Shown: piece by piece, positions 46,040 to 55,878 of the stretch
Position numbering within the stretch: the stretch's first letter is position 1
Layout of the letters: the number at the start of each line of letters is the position of its first letter
NCBI GenBank assembly: GCA_025210775.1
Contig: JAOARB010000019.1
Location: 62,001 to 126,000 of the forward strand
Source: Prolixibacteraceae bacterium
Lineage (GTDB): Bacteria > Bacteroidota > Bacteroidia > Bacteroidales > Prolixibacteraceae
Direction: 5' to 3'
DNA length: 64,000 nucleotides
Notes under the pieces: model-generated
The model's input: the letters and a program-made list of their open reading frames with translations, nothing else
Databases searched by the model: none
Told to the model about the DNA's origin: nothing
Position numbers and translations under genes: made by a program

Positions 46040-48913
46040 TTGAAGAATAAATTTATTCTTTTACTTCAAGAACATAGAGTTCTTGGGCTTTTACTAAAAC
46101 CTTGTCTTATTACCCAAAGACAAGGAGCCCCTTTTTACACGATCATAAAACCGATACGCTCACACAATTTTTCAGATGCTGATTATGACTATAACGCATT
46201 AGAAAAAAAGATCGTGAAACTTACGGAGAATTATAGTGACGAGAATATTGCGAAGAAATTCAGACATAAAGGAGGACTTCAGCAATTATATATCAAAATG
46301 TCACAGCAGGATTTCCTTGAAAAAATAGAACCTTATATTGATAAGAATCTAGCATCATGCTTAAGTTTGATGAAAGAGAATGGAACAAAGCTATATTTCT
46401 CTAAGGGGCATAAATACAACAACATATATGACGAAGATGAGATTTTTATTCATACAGAGAGAAACCATGCCACTTTTCTTTTTCACAAAGAACAAAATAG
46501 CATTAAATACTCTCTCGATCTAGAGTGCCATGGAAAGAATATTGCGCTTCCTCATCGTTCGCTTAAAGTACTTACAAATCAACCTTGCACTATCTTCCTA
46601 GGACGTAACATCTTCCTTTTCGAGGAGTTACAAGGGACAAGACTAAAACCATTTTTAACAAGGAATAGTGTTACTGTTCCGTTGAATATTGAAGATAAAT
46701 ATTTCACCTCTTTTGTCTTAAATACCATCAAGAGATATGAAGTCAAAGGGAGTGGATTTACAATTGATCATATCCATGAACTCCCGAAGCTTTGGTTCGA
46801 AGCAGAGAATGTGGATGAAGAGAATGTTAAAGTAAAAATTCTTTTTGCCCTACACGAACAAAAGGCATCGCTCTCTAAACATGAATCTATTGTCTCATAT
46901 CAGAAGAAAAAGGGAACCTACCATTTTACTAAATGTGATTTCCCCGAAAAAGAGTACCACCACCTTTTAGAAATATTAAAGTCTCATGACATTGAGATCG
47001 AAAATGATTACATCCTTATCAAAGAGTGTAAATATTTTGGTGTTAATACTTTTATTGAACTTCTTCATGATTTAGAGGATAGCACCATTGAATTTGACAT
47101 AGAGCACTGTTTTTCAGAAAAGTCACATCAATACTTTATAGGGAAAAGAAATCTTGAATTTTCCATTAAACAAGATGATGATTGGTTCGATCTAAAAGGA
47201 ACTGTAACTTTCGGTGACTACCAATTTCCTTTTATCCATCTTAAAAATCATATTCTTAATAATATCCAAGAATTTGAACTCCCGAATGGTCAGATCGCTT
47301 TAATTCCTTTGGAGTGGTTTACTAAATTTAAAGAGATATTCTCTCTATCAGATATCACAGAAGATAGCATTCATCTTCAGAAAAGTCATTTCCCTCTTCT
47401 AGATCCGACTTATCTAAAAGAGAAGAACAAGATCAAAAGTAAACTTCATAAACTGAATCAAACAGCTGTTGAAGTTGCAATTCCAACGTCTATTCAGGCT
47501 ACCCTTCGTAATTACCAAGAAGAAGGGTTCCATTGGATGAACTATCTTAACGAAAACCAATTTGGGGGATGTCTTGCAGATGATATGGGATTAGGTAAAA
47601 CATTACAATGTATTACGCTTTTGGCTTATCAAAAGAGACACCAACAGATAAATAAAAAAGATGGACTTTCAACAAGCTTAATTATTCTGCCAACATCTCT
47701 TGTATACAATTGGGAAAATGAGATCCAAAAATTCTGTCCCGAACTAAGTTGTTTTAAATATGTTGGAACACATCGCCCTAAAGGAGCTGATCTACAAAAT
47801 ACGATCGAATCCTATGATGTGGTATTGACAACCTATGGCACCATACGTAACGATTATACACTACTCAAAGAGTCCTGTTTCCGTAACATCATCCTTGATG
47901 AGAGTCAAAACATTAAAAACCCTCATTCGAAGACCTATAAGGCCATAGATCAACTACAGTCATCTCATCGCTTAAGTATCACAGGTACGCCTATAGAGAA
48001 CTCTCTACACGATCTATGGGCACAACTTAATTTTTTAAACAAAGGATTACTTGGAACTGAAACATGGTTTAGAAAGAATTTTATGCTTCCTATTGAGAAG
48101 AAAAATGATGAAGAAGCACAAAAGAAACTTCTTAAACTTATTCAGCCTTTTATCCTTCGACGTACCAAAGAAGAGGTGGCCACCGATCTTCCTCCATTAT
48201 CAGAACAAATGCGTTTTGTTCGCATGAGTGAAGAACAAGCCAAAGGGTATGAGAAAGAGAAGTCTGCTATACGTAATACTATTTTAGAAGAGGAGTTTCA
48301 GGGCAGTGATAAACAAAAATCACTGGTTGTACTACAAGGTCTAATGACTCTTCGACAATGGGCCAATCACCCACAAATGATGGTAGATGACCCCCTGCTT
48401 TCTTCTGGTAAATTTGACGAGGTGATGCGTATGTTACGCATTCTAAGAACAGAAAAACATAAGATTCTTGTTTTCTCTTCTTTTGTTAAACACCTGAATC
48501 TTTTTGAGAAAGCCTTCCAAAAAGAGGAGTGGAAATATGAGATCCTTACAGGTCAAACACAGCACAGAAAAGAGATCATCGAGAAGTTCCAACAAGATGA
48601 CGAAACCAATATTTTCCTTATATCACTTAAAGCTGGTGGTGTTGGACTAAACCTTACCGAAGCAGACTATGTATTTATTCTAGATCCATGGTGGAACCCA
48701 GCAGCAGAGCTTCAAGCAATCAATAGGGCACACCGTATTGGTCAAACAAAAAATGTTTTTGTATATCGTTTTATCTCTGAAGGAACCATCGAAGAGAAAA
48801 TTCAAAAACTAAAAGATAAAAAATCACAATTAGCTGAGAAGTTCGTTCAGTCCAATAATCCTCTTTCTGGATTTACTTCTAACGAACTACTCTCTTTAAT
48901 AGACGAGATATGA
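46040..48913 (+). CDS. SNF2-family DEAD/H-box ATPase
   Basis: 957 residues beginning with a TTG codon at 46040 (KNKFILLLQEHRVLG); no in-frame ATG lies near, and the TTG start keeps the N-terminal strand region. The first about 480 residues are a poorly conserved N-terminal region. The ATPase core follows: DDMGLGKTLQCITLL (motif I), ILPTSLVYNWENEI, FRNIILDESQNIKN (motif II as DESQ), LSITGTPIENSLHDLW, then LKAGGVGLNLTEADYVF, DPWWNPAAELQAINRAHRIGQ (motifs V-VI). It is a DNA or nucleoprotein translocase of the bacterial SNF2/HepA-like group. It overlaps the next gene by four bases (ATGA). Confidence 0.9.
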   Translation: MKNKFILLLQEHRVLGLLLKPCLITQRQGAPFYTIIKPIRSHNFSDADYDYNALEKKIVKLTENYSDENIAKKFRHKGGLQQLYIKMSQQDFLEKIEPYIDKNLASCLSLMKENGTKLYFSKGHKYNNIYDEDEIFIHTERNHATFLFHKEQNSIKYSLDLECHGKNIALPHRSLKVLTNQPCTIFLGRNIFLFEELQGTRLKPFLTRNSVTVPLNIEDKYFTSFVLNTIKRYEVKGSGFTIDHIHELPKLWFEAENVDEENVKVKILFALHEQKASLSKHESIVSYQKKKGTYHFTKCDFPEKEYHHLLEILKSHDIEIENDYILIKECKYFGVNTFIELLHDLEDSTIEFDIEHCFSEKSHQYFIGKRNLEFSIKQDDDWFDLKGTVTFGDYQFPFIHLKNHILNNIQEFELPNGQIALIPLEWFTKFKEIFSLSDITEDSIHLQKSHFPLLDPTYLKEKNKIKSKLHKLNQTAVEVAIPTSIQATLRNYQEEGFHWMNYLNENQFGGCLADDMGLGKTLQCITLLAYQKRHQQINKKDGLSTSLIILPTSLVYNWENEIQKFCPELSCFKYVGTHRPKGADLQNTIESYDVVLTTYGTIRNDYTLLKESCFRNIILDESQNIKNPHSKTYKAIDQLQSSHRLSITGTPIENSLHDLWAQLNFLNKGLLGTETWFRKNFMLPIEKKNDEEAQKKLLKLIQPFILRRTKEEVATDLPPLSEQMRFVRMSEEQAKGYEKEKSAIRNTILEEEFQGSDKQKSLVVLQGLMTLRQWANHPQMMVDDPLLSSGKFDEVMRMLRILRTEKHKILVFSSFVKHLNLFEKAFQKEEWKYEILTGQTQHRKEIIEKFQQDDETNIFLISLKAGGVGLNLTEADYVFILDPWWNPAAELQAINRAHRIGQTKNVFVYRFISEGTIEEKIQKLKDKKSQLAEKFVQSNNPLSGFTSNELLSLIDEI

Positions 48914-49545
48914 TCCGTAAATTTTTAGAGAGAAGAGCGGCAAAGAGACTACATAAAGGTTGGCTTTTTTACGATCAAAATGATCGTGAAAAAGCAGCCT
49001 CTGTTGCAGCCAAATATTTGAACCACTCCAATCCACAGATTGCACAAGATGCCATGCGTTTATATGGCCTTTCTCATTACAAGATGAGACAGTTCGATAA
49101 AGCTATTCCGATGCTTCATCAACTTGCCATTACATCAAATCTAAAGCAAGACTACTATAGTCTTGCCCTAGCTCAACTCAATCATGACATGAAAGAGGAT
49201 GCTATCAACTCATTTAACAAAATTGCTTCAGCCCATTCTCCTCACACCATATATGCGGTTTCCTATGGTGAGATGATTTATCAGTTTGGGAAACGACTCT
49301 ATCAAATGAACTACTATTCTGAATCTATTCAATTCCTAAACCAGTTGATGGCTTTCTATGCAGGAGTTAGAACAATAGAGGAGAAGAAACTGTATGAAAA
49401 AGGGATTCCTCTTTTCCACTATTTCTCTGATTGGGTTAAGAAACTTATTCCTCTTCACCATCCAAACCCGCAGAACTGGTTACATTCAGCCTCTAGGTGC
49501 CTTCCCAAAGAAGCTTTAAAAGAGATCGAAGGATATTTCAAATAG
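48910..49545 (+). CDS. TPR-type helical repeat protein
   Basis: 211 residues, no signal peptide, predominantly helical. Repeat-like units contain A/L/Y spacing typical of tetratricopeptide repeats (AASVAAKYLNHSNPQIAQDAMRL; HYKMRQFDKAIPMLHQLAI; YSLALAQLNHDMKEDAINSF; YYSESIQFLNQLMAFYAG). It starts in the last codons of the SNF2 gene (four-base overlap) and so is probably translationally coupled; it may be a partner protein of that ATPase. Function unknown. Confidence 0.78.
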   Translation: MIRKFLERRAAKRLHKGWLFYDQNDREKAASVAAKYLNHSNPQIAQDAMRLYGLSHYKMRQFDKAIPMLHQLAITSNLKQDYYSLALAQLNHDMKEDAINSFNKIASAHSPHTIYAVSYGEMIYQFGKRLYQMNYYSESIQFLNQLMAFYAGVRTIEEKKLYEKGIPLFHYFSDWVKKLIPLHHPNPQNWLHSASRCLPKEALKEIEGYFK

Positions 49546-49600
49546 AATTAAAAGCAAACATTCGATGTTACTTCTAGGATTCTATCGATGAAATAAATAA

Positions 49601-49617
49601 GGGGGAATTACTCCCCC
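49601..49617 (+). terminator. Short G/C hairpin after the SNF2-TPR pair
   Basis: GGGGG, seven bases, CCCCC, about 55 bases past the TPR stop codon. No T-run, so only a weak terminator candidate. The remainder of the gap to 50086 holds nothing I can support. Confidence 0.4.
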
Positions 49618-50086
49618 ACCACGTTTCTTGTAGCCTTCGCATAATAGTTAACTTCCATGTTTCTTCTTTAACATCCAATTTTTTAAACCATCTAAAAGCT
49701 CTGTTTTTGAAAGCAACAGGTAAATTCGTAGAAATAAATATATTGCAACTAGAAGTATTGTATAAGAAACATCCATTACAGCTTGACTTGTATTTTAAAT
49801 AATGTAATTATAATACAAGTATACGCAAAAATGATTCAAAAATTAATATTTGGAAATAATTTACCCTTAAACATAAAAGTAATTTAAAACTACAATTTAA
49901 AGTTTCTCCCATACAACAGACAGACACAAACACTCTCACATTGTAAACCATGCGATTCATTAGTCATAGACTAAAACAATATTGGATTAGTTTTTCTGTC
50001 GTAACTAAGATAAAAACATACAGATATATGCAAATATTGGAATAGTCATTGTCTTAGAAGTTCAATATAGATGCTAAATAGAGCCA

Positions 50087-50120
50087 AAAAAAAGCTACCC
50101 CAAGTGGGATAGCTTTTTTT
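50087..50120 (-). terminator. Terminator after fabD
   Basis: The stem AAAAAAAGCTACCC / GGGATAGCTTTTTTT (50087-50100 with 50106-50120, one mismatch) ends in a T-run on the minus strand. It begins 19 bases past the fabD stop. Confidence 0.85.
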
Positions 50121-50138
50121 ATATCGGAAAGATAATCG

Positions 50139-51026
50139 TTATGCTTGAAAGCTATTGATACCAATAGTTTCCATTTTACGATCTACTTTTTTAACCAATC
50201 CTTGAAGAACTTTACCTGGTCCAATCTCAGTGAAAGAAGTAGCACCACCTGCGATCATATTCTCAACAGTTTGTGTCCATTTCACAGCACCTGTCAATTG
50301 CTTAACAAGATTTGCTTTGATTGCTTGAGGCTCAGTTTGTGGTTGTGCATCTACGTTTTGGTAGATAGGACATGAAGGAGCAGAGAAAGTTGTTGCTTCG
50401 ATAGCTGCTTCTAGTTCAACACGAGCAGGCTCCATATATGGAGAGTGGAAACCACCACTAACAGGAAGTTTGATAGCACGACGTGCTCCTTTTTCTGTTA
50501 AGACTTCACATGCTTTATCGATCGCTTCTTCAGCACCAGAAATAACTAACTGACCTGGGCAGTTGTAATTTGCAGGAACCACACCTTCGATACCAGCACA
50601 AACCTCTTCTACTACATCGTCAGTCAAACCAACAATAGCAGCCATTGTTGAAGAAGTAACTTCACAAGCTTTTTGCATAGCTTGAGCACGTTGAGAAACC
50701 AACTTCAAACCATCTTCAAAACTCAAAACACCATTCACTACCAATGCGGAAAACTCACCTAAAGAGTGACCTGCTACCATATCTGGTTTTGCATCTTCAC
50801 CTAACGTCATCGCCAAAATTACTGAATGTAAAAAGATAGCTGGCTGCGTTACTTTAGTTTGTTTAAGCTCCTCATCCGTACCTGAGAACATGATATCAGT
50901 GATTCTAAAACCAAGAATATCGTTTGCCTTTTCAAAAAGATCTTTTGCCAATGGCGAGTTCTCATATAAATCTTTACCCATTCCTACAAATTGGGCTCCC
51001 TGACCTGGAAAAACAAATGCTTTCAT
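50139..51026 (-). CDS. fabD: Malonyl-CoA:ACP transacylase
   Basis: 295 residues. FPGQGAQFVGMGKDLY is the N-terminal oxyanion loop; GHSLGEFSAL carries the nucleophile Ser88; GGFHSPYMEPA holds the catalytic His. It moves malonyl groups from CoA to acyl carrier protein for fatty-acid elongation in the cytoplasm. It is monocistronic here, with its own terminator and folE about 160 bases upstream on the same strand. Length and motifs are standard. Confidence 0.97.
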   Translation of the reverse strand: MKAFVFPGQGAQFVGMGKDLYENSPLAKDLFEKANDILGFRITDIMFSGTDEELKQTKVTQPAIFLHSVILAMTLGEDAKPDMVAGHSLGEFSALVVNGVLSFEDGLKLVSQRAQAMQKACEVTSSTMAAIVGLTDDVVEEVCAGIEGVVPANYNCPGQLVISGAEEAIDKACEVLTEKGARRAIKLPVSGGFHSPYMEPARVELEAAIEATTFSAPSCPIYQNVDAQPQTEPQAIKANLVKQLTGAVKWTQTVENMIAGGATSFTEIGPGKVLQGLVKKVDRKMETIGINSFQA

Positions 51027-51183
51027 TTTATTCGTTTTATTAAAACTTTAGACAATAATTGTAAAGTTTTTTATTTTAACTTAGAACAAATTTAAATCTT
51101 TAAGACGTATCTTCTACTATCTAAGTTGATTTTTTTCAGCCCTAAGTTGGGAAAAAATCATCTTTTTCTAAACCCTATCGAAT

Positions 51184-51795
51184 TTATGAAAGATGTGATC
51201 CAATTAGTCGAATAAATTCTGAACGTGTCGCTTCATTCTTAAATGCTCCAGTAAAATCAGAGGTAGTAGTTACAGAACTCTGCTTCTGAACCCCTCTCAT
51301 GGCCATACACATATGCTTAGCTTCAATAACAACAGCAACTCCAAGAGGATTCAAAGTATCCTCAATACAACTTTTAATCTGTGTTGTCAAACGCTCTTGC
51401 ACTTGCAAACGACGAGAAAAAGCCTCAACTACTCTTGCTATTTTGCTCAGACCTGTGATCGTACCATTAGGAATATAGGCCACATGTGCTTTACCAAAAA
51501 AAGGAAGCATATGATGCTCACATAAAGAATAGAACTCAATATCTTTTACTACGACCATCTGACGATAGTCCTCTTTAAACATCGCAGAAGTCAAAATCTC
51601 TGCAGGATCTTGTTGGTATCCTTGACATAAAAACTGCATTGCCTTAGCCACACGCATAGGAGTTTTTTCTAGTCCTTCACGTGTTGGGTCTTCTCCAAGC
51701 AATTCTAACACCTTTTGATAGTGATCAGCCAACGCCTCAGTAGAATCTGTAGCGTATGCCTCCACTTTTTGATACCCGTTGATCACCTCACTCAT
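51184..51795 (-). CDS. folE: GTP cyclohydrolase I
   Basis: 203 residues from the ATG at 51795 ([17 protein letters not shown]); the frame is open to 51885, but the extra 30 hydrophobic residues do not belong to the family. Conserved parts are [17 protein letters not shown], the zinc and active-site block [41 protein letters not shown] and CMAMRGV with the third zinc ligand. It converts GTP to dihydroneopterin triphosphate, the first step of folate and queuosine-precursor synthesis. It is divergent from mqnB. Confidence 0.96.
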   Translation of the reverse strand: MSEVINGYQKVEAYATDSTEALADHYQKVLELLGEDPTREGLEKTPMRVAKAMQFLCQGYQQDPAEILTSAMFKEDYRQMVVVKDIEFYSLCEHHMLPFFGKAHVAYIPNGTITGLSKIARVVEAFSRRLQVQERLTTQIKSCIEDTLNPLGVAVVIEAKHMCMAMRGVQKQSSVTTTSDFTGAFKNEATRSEFIRLIGSHLS

Positions 51796-52017
51796 AATGG
51801 TTATCTTGTTTATAGTTATCTTCTTAAATAGAAATAGAATGCAAATTAAGAGCTTTTTTATCAAAAAACCCCTCATAAATGTCAATAAATAACGACAATA
51901 TTCTCTTAAAATAACAGTAAACCCTTTTTGAACGTTAAAAAAAACCTTTTTCTACATAAATAATTATTACTTTCGATTTCTGAAACAATCCCGAGTAGAA
52001 CAAAAAATGTAAACTCC

Positions 52018-52701
52018 ATGCATATACTACTGGTGGCCGCCACAAAATTAGAAATAGGTCCCATTATAGAGCGGTTAAAGCCTCTAAAAGAGGACGCAGA
52101 ATACACCCACATGTCATATCCCAATATGACTATCGAAATTTTAATCACGGGGGTAGGAATACATCCAACGACCTTCGCTTTAACCAAGAGGTTAAACAAC
52201 CTTAAACCAAGGCCAGATTGGATTATTAATGCAGGTATTGCTGGCACTTTTAATGATTCTCTTGCGATTGGAGATTGCGTAGAAGTCGTAGAACAATCAT
52301 TTGGTGATTGGGGAGTCACAGATCCCCAAGGATTTCTATCTGTCTTTGACCTAGGTTTTGAAGATCCAAACACGACTCCTTTTGAGCAAGGAAGACTGAT
52401 CAATCCCAACAAGATTGATGACCCACGTTTTTTTAAGGCAACTTCAGTGACCTCAAACATATCTCATGGAAATACAGAAGCAATTGTGAGCATAACTAAA
52501 CAACATCAAGTAGATATAGAGTCAATGGAAGGTGCTGCGATAGCTTATGTGTGTTTACAAGAAAAAACACCTTATTTAGAAATACGAACCATCTCTAACA
52601 GAGTAGAAATACGCAACTTTAAGAATTGGGATATCCCATTGGCAAAAAAGAATTTATGCCTACGCTTTTTTGATTTAATAGAAAAATTGACAACAATATA
52701 A
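52018..52701 (+). CDS. mqnB: Futalosine hydrolase
   Basis: A 227-residue nucleoside-phosphorylase-fold hydrolase. It has MHILLVAATKLEIGP at the N-terminus, TGVGIHPTTFALTKRL, IINAGIAGTF and VEVVEQSFGDWG typical of futalosine hydrolase, and the C-terminal catalytic VDIESMEGAAIAYVC with the ExMEG motif. It removes hypoxanthine from futalosine in the alternative menaquinone pathway. mqnD follows six bases downstream, which makes this assignment much safer than MTA/SAH nucleosidase. Confidence 0.9.
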   Translation: MHILLVAATKLEIGPIIERLKPLKEDAEYTHMSYPNMTIEILITGVGIHPTTFALTKRLNNLKPRPDWIINAGIAGTFNDSLAIGDCVEVVEQSFGDWGVTDPQGFLSVFDLGFEDPNTTPFEQGRLINPNKIDDPRFFKATSVTSNISHGNTEAIVSITKQHQVDIESMEGAAIAYVCLQEKTPYLEIRTISNRVEIRNFKNWDIPLAKKNLCLRFFDLIEKLTTI

Positions 52702-52707
52702 AATACC

Positions 52708-53532
52708 ATGAAATTATCTTTAGGATTCTCCACATGCCCTAACGACACCTTCATCTTTGATGCCATGATACATCATAAGATTGACACCGAAGGGCTTACT
52801 TTCGATGTTCATATGGCCGATGTAGAGGAGTTGAATGATTTGGCATTCAGTAAAAAACTAGACATCACCAAACTAAGCTATCATGCGTTCTGTTATCTTA
52901 CCTCTGACTATCGTTTGATGAAAGCAGGAAGTGCTCTTGGTCGTGGTAACGGGCCATTACTTATTGCAAAAAAAGAGAAAGTTGATCTAAGCAATGGCAT
53001 TGTTGCAATTCCAGGTAAATATACCACAGCCAACCTATTACTGACAGTGGCTTATCCTGAAATCAAGCAAAAAAAAGAGATGCTCTTCTCTGATATAGAG
53101 AACAGCCTTCTTGAAGAGAAGATCGATGCAGGTACAATTATTCATGAAAACCGCTTTACCTACCATCAACATGGTCTTCATAAGATAGCCGACCTTGGAG
53201 AGATGTGGGAGTCTAGATCAGGACATCCAATACCTCTTGGGGGGATTGTAACCCGACGAGATTTTTCTCTTGAGCTACAACAAAAGATTGATCGTGTCAT
53301 GGCACGAAGTATCCAATATGCTTTTGACCATCCAGAAGAACCTATGAGCTTTATTCAAGAACATGCACAGGAAATGGATGCCGAAGTAATGAAAAAACAT
53401 ATCGAACTTTACGTGAACCATTTTACAAAAAACTTAGGTAACGAAGGAGTCGAAGCAATCAAGTTTTTATTTAAGGAAGCCCAAAGGGTAGGTCTTATTG
53501 ACAACTACGCTTCGGACTTTTTAATACCATAA
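52708..53532 (+). CDS. mqnD: 1,4-dihydroxy-6-naphthoate synthase
   Basis: 274 residues with the periplasmic-binding-protein-like fold of MqnA/MqnD but no signal peptide. MqnD marks are LSLGFSTCPNDTFIFDAM at the N-terminus, LDITKLSYHAFCYL, GSALGRGNGPLL and ESRSGHPIPLGGIV. It cleaves cyclic dehypoxanthine futalosine to 1,4-dihydroxy-6-naphthoate. It is co-transcribed with mqnB (six-base gap); mqnA, mqnC and mqnE are not in the window. A hairpin follows the stop. Confidence 0.95.
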   Translation: MKLSLGFSTCPNDTFIFDAMIHHKIDTEGLTFDVHMADVEELNDLAFSKKLDITKLSYHAFCYLTSDYRLMKAGSALGRGNGPLLIAKKEKVDLSNGIVAIPGKYTTANLLLTVAYPEIKQKKEMLFSDIENSLLEEKIDAGTIIHENRFTYHQHGLHKIADLGEMWESRSGHPIPLGGIVTRRDFSLELQQKIDRVMARSIQYAFDHPEEPMSFIQEHAQEMDAEVMKKHIELYVNHFTKNLGNEGVEAIKFLFKEAQRVGLIDNYASDFLIP

Positions 53533-53542
53533 CTCCTTTGAG

Positions 53543-53580
53543 CTCTTATACCTAGTTCTTTTAAGGACAAGGTATAAGAG
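53543..53580. terminator. Convergent terminator overlapping the transglutaminase-like gene end
   Basis: A perfect 10-bp stem CTCTTATACC / GGTATAAGAG (53543-53552 with 53571-53580). It serves mqnD on the plus strand and includes the last codons of the minus-strand gene ending at 53561. Confidence 0.7.
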
Positions 53581-55081
53581 TAATTTTACTCTTCATTGCA
53601 TCTGGCATTCCTCTACCAACACCAGCACCCTCATAGGTTGGATCACATACCGTATATCTTTTTTGATGATAATAAACCCCATCACCTATTGAAGGGTCAA
53701 GATCAACAGCCACAAACATATGACCAGGTGACCATACCCCAACTCTATCTAATCCAACATAGTGGTCCACAAGAAAAGACAACAGTACGGAACGATCTTC
53801 ACAATCACTAAATGGATAAGCAAACATCTCCTCAACATAGAAATATTTTTCTTTTCCAAACTGTTCGACATCACGCTTATATGGAAATGCATTCTGCACA
53901 AATTGCAATAAGAAAGCTGTCTTCTCTTTGGCTGTAGTAAAACGATCTACCTCCTTTTTAATATTTTTATCTAACGAAGTGACCATCTGATCAGAGACAG
54001 GAGCAACAAAATGCTGAGACACAGCCACGACAGGATAGTCATTATAGAAATCGATCAGATTCTTATTATAAGAAACGGTAAAATTATATGGTTTCTTATT
54101 ATACTTAAATGCGACATCTCTTGTTGCCAATGATTCTGGTAAATCCAACGGACGATCAAACTCTAAACGAACAACATTCTTCGCTGCATTATTTGGTTTG
54201 TCATAAGTAAACCACTCTCCTCCCTTTGAAGCCATTACATAATAGCGCTGCTCTCCAATACGTAGATAAGAACGTCTATAAACCTCCATATCAGTAGGCA
54301 ATAACAAAGTAACTTGCTCTTTTGAATATCCAATACGCGCATCAAAACCAGAATAAACCATCATATACCATGTCCACAAGACACGAGAGGTTTCATTTTT
54401 AGGATAAAAATGTTCCGCACAAGTAGAAAGCAACATATAAAAGCCCCAATCATTAAGATTCAGATTATGTCGATACTCTTTCATACGCTCCACAAAAGCC
54501 ACATCATTTATCTGAGACCAATAGTCAAAAGCATCAGAGATAGTTTGTGCATTTAAATCCTTCTGTTCTACATTATAATGCCATTGACTTGGAACATCCA
54601 AAGAGATAGGAGTACCATAAAATAGGAATGCCAAATTATTTCCAAAATCCTTATCTATCTCCCCCTTGTTTTTATCTGGAATGATAAGAATTTTTGAATC
54701 ATCACGTTTCACTTTTGGTTGAATCGTCTTAATTGGAACAACAATACGATTCACCTTATCTCTTTTAATAGCTAAAACACGCTTTTTGCGTTTGGGTTTT
54801 GCTATTGGAACCGTAACAGGTTTGTCTTCATCTTCCACTTCTCTTGCCTGAAAAGACTTATAGGCTTTCCACTCCTTCTTTAAATAAGTGACAAAAGCTT
54901 TATTTTCTTGAATACGATAAAATTCATATGATTCAGAAAGATCATTAACCCCTTTTTGTTGTTGTTTTAACATCTTTCTCATCTCTTCTTGTTGGGCCTT
55001 TCTAAATTCTTCTAAGGTCTGTGCTTGTATTCCTTTTAAGCCAAAACCAAGAACCAATACTACAGTAATAAAAAGCTTCAT
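53561..55081 (-). CDS. Exported transglutaminase-like protein, unknown function
   Basis: 506 residues: signal peptide (LFITVVLVLGFGLKGIQAQ), a Gln/Lys/Glu-rich helical segment (residues 22-70), a basic Pro/Lys/Val linker (about 85-130, with KPKRKKRVLAIKRDK), a long middle region, and a C-terminal transglutaminase-like Cys-His-Asp arrangement: Cys427 in FSDCEDRSVLL, His454 in SPGHMFVAVD and Asp480 in CDPTYEGAGVG. Bacterial members of this fold act as proteases or cross-linkers; the substrate is unknown. It is a stand-alone gene and the 800-base upstream gap holds no other gene. Confidence 0.72.
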   Translation of the reverse strand: MKLFITVVLVLGFGLKGIQAQTLEEFRKAQQEEMRKMLKQQQKGVNDLSESYEFYRIQENKAFVTYLKKEWKAYKSFQAREVEDEDKPVTVPIAKPKRKKRVLAIKRDKVNRIVVPIKTIQPKVKRDDSKILIIPDKNKGEIDKDFGNNLAFLFYGTPISLDVPSQWHYNVEQKDLNAQTISDAFDYWSQINDVAFVERMKEYRHNLNLNDWGFYMLLSTCAEHFYPKNETSRVLWTWYMMVYSGFDARIGYSKEQVTLLLPTDMEVYRRSYLRIGEQRYYVMASKGGEWFTYDKPNNAAKNVVRLEFDRPLDLPESLATRDVAFKYNKKPYNFTVSYNKNLIDFYNDYPVVAVSQHFVAPVSDQMVTSLDKNIKKEVDRFTTAKEKTAFLLQFVQNAFPYKRDVEQFGKEKYFYVEEMFAYPFSDCEDRSVLLSFLVDHYVGLDRVGVWSPGHMFVAVDLDPSIGDGVYYHQKRYTVCDPTYEGAGVGRGMPDAMKSKITLIPCP

Positions 55082-55725
55082 AGTTTTAAGTTTTTTTATG
55101 AATTCAATATAGTAAACATATTTTAGACTACCAATTTGTAATCAAAAGCACCGATCTATGAGTACAGAAATGATAGGCTACAAAGGACATTTCACCAATA
55201 ACAAAAGAGAATAAATGAAGTAAGATGATTTCTTGCAAGTCATAAAAGGAGAAGCCATACAAACAGAAAAGATTACATCCCAACACTCCTACCAAGCCAC
55301 TTTAAAAGAGGCTACAAAATACAAACAACAACAATCCATATAAGAGTGAATAATCTTAACTGCAATAGTATGGCTTCATAAACATCAACAATAATCCACT
55401 CGAATAGTTCTGTGGAAAAACCAAATAAATACCAAACTTCCATTTTAGGAAACTTAATGGATGTAATGATAGACAATTAAATAGCAACAATAGATTAGAT
55501 TAACTCTTTTTGCTAAACATTATTGTTTGTTAAAAAAATATGTCACTAAACACAAAGTATAAGTAAGATGCATTAACCGATCTAAAACAAACCTAGTTAA
55601 GTTTATACTATCACAACATTTATGGTAGTCATTGCTTTTTGGAATATTAATATATCCTATTACATAAAAAAGAGAGCAATAGAAATTGTTATTAAGGTAC
55701 AATCATAAAGTATTACCACACAAGT
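55082..55725. other. AT-rich non-coding stretch
   Basis: No supported gene or structured element. It should carry the promoter of the transglutaminase-like gene at its left end. A 60-codon frame at 55520-55702 has random composition. Confidence 0.4.
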
Positions 55726-55763
55726 AAACTAAAAAGGGACGCCTCCTAAAAAGAGGTCGTCCC
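55726..55763 (-). terminator. Terminator of the 4-hydroxybutyrate cluster
   Basis: The stem GGGACG-CCTC / GAGG-T-CGTCCC (55736-55745 with 55753-55763, one bulge) is followed on the minus strand by TTTTTAGTTT. It is about 115 bases past the sucD stop codon. Confidence 0.7.
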
Positions 55764-55878
55764 AACACATTACATTGCAATAATCATAAAAACTTCTAAT
55801 CCAAAACGATTTATACCATATAGTTTTTCAAGATATATTGAGTTAATCCAATAAGGACCAACCCTTGGTAATCATCGT

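Noticed and set aside
51906..52460. 184-codon minus-strand frame
   Set aside because: It lies opposite mqnB, whose plus-strand protein has clear family motifs; the antisense frame is a shadow.
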